A stretch of 64,000 bases of DNA, from positions 62,001-126,000 of the forward strand of contig NZ_QAJL01000001.1 in assembly GCF_003852525.1 (NCBI RefSeq), written 5' to 3'. The notes under the pieces were generated by a model, which was not told the origin of the DNA, made no database searches, and saw nothing but the letters and a program-made list of their open reading frames with translations. Below are positions 58,403-64,000 of the stretch, in pieces; position 1 is the stretch's first letter; the number at the start of each line of letters is the position of its first letter. The stretch comes from Pedobacter sp. KBW06 (GTDB lineage Bacteria; Bacteroidota; Bacteroidia; Sphingobacteriales; Sphingobacteriaceae). The position numbers were made by a program, and so were the translations under genes.

Positions 58403-60661
58403 TTATTTAATTGTCGAGAGTTCCCATCGGAGTTTTACTGACACAGCCCTTCCCGGGCGTTCCATATAAAAATTGTCAAACAACTTCTGTTGAGTCAGGT
58501 TATTCACTTGCAGGGAAATGCTGCATTTCGGATTTTCCATATAATGAATAAATCCGGCGGTATAATTTTGCTGTCCCAGACGGCGATCGCCTGGAATCCA
58601 GAAATTACGGGGTTCATAATCTTTTGGATAAGGTTTAAATAAGCCCAGGTCTTCTGCCCCGTCGATCCAGTTGAATCGGTGCATATAGTTCCAGTAGCCA
58701 TAAAATTCTGTTCTGCTCTTTTTTTGAAGGAGCTGGTCAAACATCAGGCGAAGCTGAAGGTTCCCTAAAATCGGAGGCTGATCTGCCAGTCTGGAAGGTT
58801 TATCACCTTTAATCTCCAGTCCGAGGTCTTGTTTGACATCCATATAAGTTCCGTTTCCGGAGAGCATCAGGAATTTAAAAGGCTTGTACATGACCTCCAT
58901 TTCGATCCCCTCGCTCGTCACCACCGTTCTGTTGGTGTAATAGCTGTAAGGAATATCCCTGACCAGCATGATCCGCCCGTTGGTGCGCCGGCTAAAGTAA
59001 TTTGCCGAGAGGTTAAAGGCCCCGGCCTGTTGGGCCGCAGCACTATATTGAAACTGGACATTATAATTATGGCTTTTTTCCGGTCTGATCCCGAAATTAG
59101 ATTTCACGTTATACGAATCTCCGAAGACTTCAAAATCATCCGGCATCCTTACGGAGTGCTCATAAGAGGCTTTAATTACCCATCCGGATGCTGGCCGGAA
59201 GCTGATTCCCTCCATCCATCCCCAGGCTGCTGTAGAATCGCGAACGGTTTTCTCCGATCCGGATCTGCCAATGGTAGAATATCCGGATGTTTTCATTTGA
59301 TATCTTTTCACCGCAATCAGGTTCTCCAGTTTTTCATCCAGGAAACGGGAACGAAAGCCCAATGCAGAGATGTGTTTCGCATACTTCGCAGGTACGGTAT
59401 ATAAATCCAGTTCGCCATTTCTGGTCATCCCGCCAAGCGGATCGGTTCCTATTCTGTCATAGCGGGTATAGATGTGGTTTAACTGAACCTGATGATCCGG
59501 AAGCACATCATACACTGCATTAAACCTCAGCGTGTAAAAGTTGTATTTCAGCCTCAGGGCATTGCCCCCATAAAAGAACTCCCCGGGATGCCCTTTATCG
59601 CCCTGCAATTCACCAAAACGGTTATAGACCAGAGAAGAGGTATCTAAAAAAGTGGTTTTGATGCGGCTGTACCCTAAGACTGTGCCCAGCCTGAGCTTCC
59701 CGGAAAGGAAGGATTTATCATGTTTCAACAGCTGGCTAAAAGTTCTGTCATTGTTGAAAGGGTGCCTCGTCATGGCATCATTTCTCCCGTTTGAGGGGAT
59801 TCCCGGCAATTGTGGCAATTGCTTATAAAACTGTGAGCCCAGGATGGTGAAACGCAGGTCATCGGCCCAGGATTTGTGCTTAATGCCGAGATACAGTTCT
59901 GCAACCGGGGCCTTCAGGATGTTGTTTCGAAAAGCACTGCGGACGGTATTGTCAAAAACCAGGTTATTGTCGCCGGGAGAGATCCAGCCTACATCCCTTT
60001 TGTAATTGTTGTCGGAATAAGTGTATGCCGCATTTATCCCTGCATAGGCCTTGTATTTTTTAAATGGCAGATAGGCGCTGACCGTTGCCCGGTGGGTGTT
60101 AAAGGAGCCCAGTTCGTAAGAGGCTTCCAGGGTAGTAACCGAGGGGGCCCTGCTGACAAAGTTAATCGCGCCTCCAAGGGCATCTGCACCAAGAGAAACG
60201 GGTAATGCGCCTTTATACACTTCTATACGGTCCAGCATATTGGAAGGAATGAGGGAAGGTTCGAAGCTATGCCCGTAAAAACTCAGCGGAATCCCGTCTT
60301 TGAAAACGGCGATGGCTTTTCCGTTCAGGCCGTTCAGGTTGATGTTTACCGGATCCCCGAGGGCCCCATCCCCTCTCAGCTTTACGCCCGGTACCCGGTT
60401 CAGCAATTCGATCAGGTTTCCGCTTTGACCATGGACCGCTTTAAGGTCGATGATCTCGATGGGCAGCGGAGATTCCTTAAATTCCCGGATCAGGGTCTTC
60501 CCGTTGATGTTCACTTCCTTTAGTCTGTTCTGCTTTTTTACAGCGCTGCTGTCTTTTAATTTTTTTACCGGTTCCTGTGCCTTTAATGCCTGATTTGAGA
60601 GAAATACAGGTGCTGTAACCATAAATAATAAGCCCATGATGCCGAGTAGCAGTTTTCCCAT
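58403..60661 (-). CDS. TonB-dependent siderophore receptor
   Basis: The 752-residue protein has a signal peptide, a plug (about 50-200) with DRIEVYKGALPVSLGADALGGAINFVS, closely like that of the receptor at 40382, and a barrel ending in VSVKLRWELSTIK. It lacks the carboxypeptidase-like N-terminal domain of its paralogue and so is not a FecA-type signalling receptor. It heads an operon with two lipoproteins. Upstream are two AraC-type direct repeats. It should import the locus's own siderophore. Confidence 0.9.
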   Translation of the reverse strand: MGKLLLGIMGLLFMVTAPVFLSNQALKAQEPVKKLKDSSAVKKQNRLKEVNINGKTLIREFKESPLPIEIIDLKAVHGQSGNLIELLNRVPGVKLRGDGALGDPVNINLNGLNGKAIAVFKDGIPLSFYGHSFEPSLIPSNMLDRIEVYKGALPVSLGADALGGAINFVSRAPSVTTLEASYELGSFNTHRATVSAYLPFKKYKAYAGINAAYTYSDNNYKRDVGWISPGDNNLVFDNTVRSAFRNNILKAPVAELYLGIKHKSWADDLRFTILGSQFYKQLPQLPGIPSNGRNDAMTRHPFNNDRTFSQLLKHDKSFLSGKLRLGTVLGYSRIKTTFLDTSSLVYNRFGELQGDKGHPGEFFYGGNALRLKYNFYTLRFNAVYDVLPDHQVQLNHIYTRYDRIGTDPLGGMTRNGELDLYTVPAKYAKHISALGFRSRFLDEKLENLIAVKRYQMKTSGYSTIGRSGSEKTVRDSTAAWGWMEGISFRPASGWVIKASYEHSVRMPDDFEVFGDSYNVKSNFGIRPEKSHNYNVQFQYSAAAQQAGAFNLSANYFSRRTNGRIMLVRDIPYSYYTNRTVVTSEGIEMEVMYKPFKFLMLSGNGTYMDVKQDLGLEIKGDKPSRLADQPPILGNLQLRLMFDQLLQKKSRTEFYGYWNYMHRFNWIDGAEDLGLFKPYPKDYEPRNFWIPGDRRLGQQNYTAGFIHYMENPKCSISLQVNNLTQQKLFDNFYMERPGRAVSVKLRWELSTIK

Positions 60662-60694
60662 ATTTATCCTATGACTTTAATAAATTATCCGGGG

Positions 60695-60761
60695 CGAATC
60701 TAGCGGGATATCCGACTGTACTGTTTACCAATTCCGATCTATTATTTACCAATTCGGAACT
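60695..60761 (-). promoter_or_regulatory. AraC-type promoter of the TonB receptor operon
   Basis: TTTACCAATTCCGATCT (60724-60740) and TTTACCAATTCGGAACT (60745-60761) are direct repeats 21 bp apart. On the minus strand they are followed, 21 bp on, by TAGATTCG (60695-60702), a near match to TAnnTTTG. The same arrangement precedes the biosynthesis operon. Confidence 0.75.
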
Positions 60762-60832
60762 TTTTATGACTTTTAGTTTGTCATAAAAATGTCTTATTTA
60801 GGATTCTTCCACCGGAGTCGGCAGGTATTACA

Positions 60833-60855
60833 TAATTTAGAATAAGTATAAATAA
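60833..60855. promoter_or_regulatory. Fur-like pseudopalindrome upstream of the AraC siderophore regulator
   Basis: TAATTTAGAA (60833-60842), TAA, GTATAAATAA (60846-60855): close in sequence to the 37730 site. It lies 23 bp before the AraC start, so iron-bound Fur would block the activator gene itself. Confidence 0.6.
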
Positions 60856-60878
60856 CTACAAGAATCATCCCAACGATT

Positions 60879-61877
60879 ATGAAATTCAATCTCAATGCCG
60901 GTTCCTTTTTAGAAGAATTGCATTACAACCAGTCAGATGCCCACGTCATTACCTCAGGTTCCGTATTAGAAACCAAAGCCAGCTTTGAACATACTTTTGG
61001 AGATGTCCGCTACAAAGAAATAAAACTAGAGATCGGGAACATCCTGGTGGGCGACTATCAGATCAAAGAAGCCCTGTTGCTTTCGAGCGAAATGACCGAG
61101 CCTACCATAGAAATGCATTTTAACCTTGGAAATGCCATTCGCATGGGCGAAGATGGCTTTGCCAGTTCCGACATTTATGGAATGCGGCAAAACATCCTCG
61201 GCGTCCAAAGGGTTAAAGGTTCTGTAGAATTTGAAGCCGACATGTCCTATAAGACTTTCGATATTCACCTTTCTGTGGACTTTGTTAAAAAGTGGTACGG
61301 ACAGCATAAAGTACTGGACCGTTTTATCGATGATTTTGAAAGAAACCGAACGAGTACCCTCTATCCTGATGCCATGCACATTACCCCGGATATGCAAAGG
61401 ATCATTGGCGAAATCAGTAACTGTCCTTATTCCGGATTCATCCAAAAAATGTACCTGGAGGCAAAAATTCAGGAACTTTTTATCCTTCAGCTGGATCTTT
61501 GTGAGTGCATGATGAACATTGGAAATCAATACAAACAGGCGCTAAGCCCTGCTGATATTGAACGGATTCATGAAGCAAAACGCTATATCGAACAACACCT
61601 GAACCAACCGAAAACTATCATTGAACTGGCCCACCTGGTGGGTACCAACGAATCAAAACTAAAGCGTGGCTTTAAGCAGTTGTTTGGCACAACGGTATTT
61701 GGCTACATGCAGCAAAGGCGTATGGAACAAGCCAGAAGGATGTTTATCGAGGAGAACAAATCGGTAAGTGAGGTTGCCCATTTTGTCGGCTATGCGAATC
61801 TTTCCAATTTCACGAATGCCTTTAAAGTCTATTTTGGCTTTCCTCCAACGATGCTGAAGAGCGGGATTCCTTATTAA
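60879..61877 (+). CDS. PchR-like AraC-family regulator of the siderophore locus
   Basis: The 332-residue regulator has an N-terminal ligand domain of about 220 residues and a C-terminal double HTH (IIELAHLVGTNESKLKRGFKQLFGTTVFGYMQQRRMEQARRMF and VSEVAHFVGYANLSNFTNAFKVYFGFPPTML). The LVGTNESKLKRGFKQLFG-T-V form is typical of the PchR/siderophore-responsive branch. It is divergent from the receptor operon, with its likely binding sites in between. A Fur-like site precedes it. It probably activates on binding ferric siderophore. Confidence 0.85.
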   Translation: MKFNLNAGSFLEELHYNQSDAHVITSGSVLETKASFEHTFGDVRYKEIKLEIGNILVGDYQIKEALLLSSEMTEPTIEMHFNLGNAIRMGEDGFASSDIYGMRQNILGVQRVKGSVEFEADMSYKTFDIHLSVDFVKKWYGQHKVLDRFIDDFERNRTSTLYPDAMHITPDMQRIIGEISNCPYSGFIQKMYLEAKIQELFILQLDLCECMMNIGNQYKQALSPADIERIHEAKRYIEQHLNQPKTIIELAHLVGTNESKLKRGFKQLFGTTVFGYMQQRRMEQARRMFIEENKSVSEVAHFVGYANLSNFTNAFKVYFGFPPTMLKSGIPY

Positions 61878-61918
61878 GAAAGCAATACAGCAGCTTCCGT
61901 ACAGCAATTCCTGCAGGT

Positions 61919-62335
61919 TCAGGATGCTGATTTATTGGCTGATTTTTTTGTTGATTTATTGGTTGATTTTTCGAGGCTCTTTTTAAGCAGATGTCGCACA
62001 ATCTTTCGGATAAGGTCTAAGGGAACCGGTTGGTTCAAAGGAAACTGAACCGTTCCCTTACTTGTTTTATAGGGCTCAAAATCGACTTTAAATTCTTCAA
62101 GTGTTGTCGGTGCAGGATACAAACCGATGTGCTTTTTAAAAGCTGCAAAATACACCAGGTTCTTTTTGTTGATGCGGAATGCCGGAATCGCATAACTGAT
62201 CGTTTCTTCCGCGTCCGGGACCACTTCTTTTATCGTTTCCCTAATCTGTTCTAACAATACCTGAACCTCTGCGGGAAAACCAGCAATATATTCCGCTATA
62301 TTTCCCGCATGTTTATTGTGTTTTGTATTTTCCAT
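61919..62335 (-). CDS. DUF1801 protein with a repetitive Lys-Ser tail
   Basis: In this 138-residue protein the first 115 residues match DUF1801 (YdhG-like): LLEQIRETIKEVVPDAEETISYAIPAFRINKKNLVYFAAFKKHIGLYPA and GTVQFPLNQPVPLDLIRKIVRHLL. The last 20 or so residues are a K-S-x-x repeat, KSLEKSTNKSTK and on, from a 12-bp DNA repeat. The start at 62335 gives the normal family length. Role unknown; it converges with the AraC gene. Confidence 0.85.
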   Translation of the reverse strand: MENTKHNKHAGNIAEYIAGFPAEVQVLLEQIRETIKEVVPDAEETISYAIPAFRINKKNLVYFAAFKKHIGLYPAPTTLEEFKVDFEPYKTSKGTVQFPLNQPVPLDLIRKIVRHLLKKSLEKSTNKSTKKSANKSAS

Positions 62336-62354
62336 ACCATAAATTTAAACAAAA

Positions 62355-64000
62355 TCACCTATCCAAAGACAATTGATTCTTTACCAGTTGATAATAATCC
62401 TGCCTGTTATTGATTAATTCATGATGTGTTCCTTGTTCTGCTATCAACCCTTTATCCATGACAATGATATGATCAGCATTCCTGACCGTACTTAGACGAT
62501 GGGCCACAACAACAACGGTCCTGCCTTTGAGAAAGGTTTCCAGATTCTCCATAATTATTCTTTCATTATTAACATCTAAAGAATTAGTTGCTTCATCAAA
62601 AAAGATATACTGAGGATCCTTATAAACTGCACGGGCTATCAGGATACGCTGGCGCTGCCCCTGACTAATTCCCTTCCCTGTGGCTCCAATTATTGTATTA
62701 AGACCTAAAGGTAACTCTTCAATAAACTCATTGATATTGGCAACTTTTATCGCATGTAGTAATTTGGGGATATCAGGATATTCATCACTCACTGCGATGT
62801 TCTTTGCGATCGAATCTGAAAATATAAATCCATCCTGCATCACGATGCCACATTTGCTTCTCCAATAATGAAAACTGATTTCATTTAAATTGTGATCTCC
62901 CACGCTAATTTTGCCTTCCTGGGGCAGATAGAACCTCAATAGCAACTTTAAAATAGTGGTTTTACCACTTCCGCTCATTCCAACGATTGCCGTTGTTTTA
63001 CCTTCGGGTATACTAAAACTAATGTTCTTCAAGACCAAGTCGTCCCATGCACCTGGATAACTAAAAGTAATCCGATCCAGCATGATACTTTTATTCAAAG
63101 GTAATTCATATAGAAAACGATTACCTATCGGTTCTTCGTCTTCCATTTCATAAATTTCATTGAGACGTTCCAGACTAATTTTGACATCCTGCAACTGTTG
63201 CATGAAGCCAACGAATTGCTCTATCGGACTGTTAAGCTGACCTAGAATATATTGTATTGCCATCATGCTCCCTAAAGTCAATTTCCCCTCTATTACTGCG
63301 CTGGCGACAATGAAAGTGATGATGATATTCTTGCCTTCGTTAATAAAAAAAGCACCAAATTGTTGATATTGACCAAGCCTTAAATTGCTAATACTGAATT
63401 TAAACAAGCGGGATTGTCCTCTTTCCCATTCCCAACGCTTTTGGTGTTCACAATTGTTTAGTTTGATTTCCTGCATCCCCATAATCAATTGCAATACTCC
63501 CGTTTGATTCCTTGAGGAAATATCAAAACGCTTAAAATCCAGCTCTCTTCGTTTTTCAAGAAAGATAACCACCCATATGCTGTACAAAACGCTGCTTACA
63601 AAAAAAATAAAAAAGACATTTAGGTTGTAATAAGCCAATACACCAGCAAAAAGAACAAGATTAAAAAATGAGAAAATAGTGTTCAGGGACGTTCCTGTAA
63701 GAAAACTCTGTATTCTTCCCTGATCACTCATTCTTTGCATAATATCACCAGCCATCCGTGTTTCAAAAAAGCTCATTGGAAGTTTCAGCATCTTAATGAG
63801 AAAATCGGTAAGAATAGAAATATTTAGTCTTGTGCTGATGTGCAGTAACACCCAGGACCTGATCAGGTCCACACTTAACCTCCCTATTAAGAGCATAATC
63901 TGAGCAATAACAATGATATAGATAAAGCCAATATTTTGGGTATTAATCCCGACATCTACAATTGCCTGGGTTAAAAAAGGCACGATCAACTGCAATAAGC
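62355..64000 (-). CDS. ABC transporter permease/ATPase, 5' end outside the window
   Basis: The frame is open from the right window edge; an apparent start at 63995 is only an in-frame TTG. The visible 548 residues hold an ABC exporter transmembrane domain (about 1-300) and a nucleotide-binding domain with IVGMSGSGKTTILKLL (Walker A), ISQGQRQRILIARAV (signature), YIFFDEATNSLD (Walker B) and VVVVAHRLSTV. It resembles the bacteriocin/peptide exporters that have an N-terminal C39 peptidase, which would lie outside. It looks AT-richer than its neighbours. Confidence 0.9.
   Translation of the reverse strand, partial: LLQLIVPFLTQAIVDVGINTQNIGFIYIIVIAQIMLLIGRLSVDLIRSWVLLHISTRLNISILTDFLIKMLKLPMSFFETRMAGDIMQRMSDQGRIQSFLTGTSLNTIFSFFNLVLFAGVLAYYNLNVFFIFFVSSVLYSIWVVIFLEKRRELDFKRFDISSRNQTGVLQLIMGMQEIKLNNCEHQKRWEWERGQSRLFKFSISNLRLGQYQQFGAFFINEGKNIIITFIVASAVIEGKLTLGSMMAIQYILGQLNSPIEQFVGFMQQLQDVKISLERLNEIYEMEDEEPIGNRFLYELPLNKSIMLDRITFSYPGAWDDLVLKNISFSIPEGKTTAIVGMSGSGKTTILKLLLRFYLPQEGKISVGDHNLNEISFHYWRSKCGIVMQDGFIFSDSIAKNIAVSDEYPDIPKLLHAIKVANINEFIEELPLGLNTIIGATGKGISQGQRQRILIARAVYKDPQYIFFDEATNSLDVNNERIIMENLETFLKGRTVVVVAHRLSTVRNADHIIVMDKGLIAEQGTHHELINNRQDYYQLVKNQLSLDR

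Noticed and set aside
58829..59404. 191-residue plus-strand ORF
   Set aside because: It is opposite the TonB receptor barrel and shows a Cys/His-rich, low-likelihood composition.
63993..63995. True start of the ABC exporter at the in-frame TTG
   Set aside because: The frame stays open to the window edge and exporters of this type have at least 150 more N-terminal residues; the gene is cut by the window.

Overview
The window reads as chromosomal DNA of an environmental, heterotrophic Bacteroidota, most like the Sphingobacteriaceae (Pedobacter-type). The grounds are SusC-like TonB-dependent receptors, DUF4374 and HmuY lipoproteins, FecI/FecR-type regulation, TAnnTTTG-like promoter elements, scarce Shine-Dalgarno sites and many secreted peptidases. 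This is inference from gene content. I saw no tRNA, rRNA, CRISPR array, insertion sequence or prophage. Both edges cut a gene: a GNAT acetyltransferase at the left and an ABC exporter at the right.

Layout. 0.6-3.3 kb: methionine importer metN-metI-metQ with a palindrome over its promoter. 3.6-9 kb: housekeeping and stress genes (phosphodiesterase, DoxX/AraC pair, metallophosphoesterase, a PAS protein with a stand-alone kinase helix pair, universal stress protein). 9.2-12.9 kb: a complete class Ib ribonucleotide reductase operon, nrdH-nrdI-nrdE-nrdF, preceded by a Fur-like palindrome and paired DnaA boxes. 13-33.6 kb: mixed metabolic, envelope and regulatory genes. 33.7-36.3 kb: a K+-type channel, a bestrophin anion channel and an LCIB-type carbonic anhydrase in one direction, a combination that recalls the algal CO2-concentrating machinery. 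37.7-45.2 kb: an iron/xenosiderophore uptake locus (ECF sigma, DUF4374 lipoprotein, FecR-like protein, then a XusA-XusB-XusC-like set). 45.3-49.3 kb: small lipoprotein, DPP-IV-type peptidase, FMN-binding protein. 49.5-61.9 kb: a siderophore locus with a thioesterase, a Fur-like winged helix lacking its metal domain, an acyl-CoA dehydrogenase, a membrane acyltransferase, an IucD-like lysine N-hydroxylase, a fused NIS-synthetase-like/GNAT protein, HmuY-like and beta-propeller lipoproteins, a TonB receptor and a divergent AraC regulator.

The two iron loci and nrdHIEF share a 23-bp pseudopalindrome (four copies), which suggests one Fur-type regulon: under iron starvation the cell would switch on siderophore synthesis, two receptors and the manganese-capable class Ib reductase. 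The AraC regulator probably acts through 21-bp-spaced direct repeats found only before the receptor operon and the biosynthesis operon, each 21 bp from a -7-like element.

A pattern that no gene explains is a set of short tandem repeats placed at or just after stop codons. Four have periods of about 22, 19, 16 and 13 bp, all 1 modulo 3, so that successive copies put a stop codon in a new reading frame. A fifth has a 24-bp period and loses the stop in its later copies.
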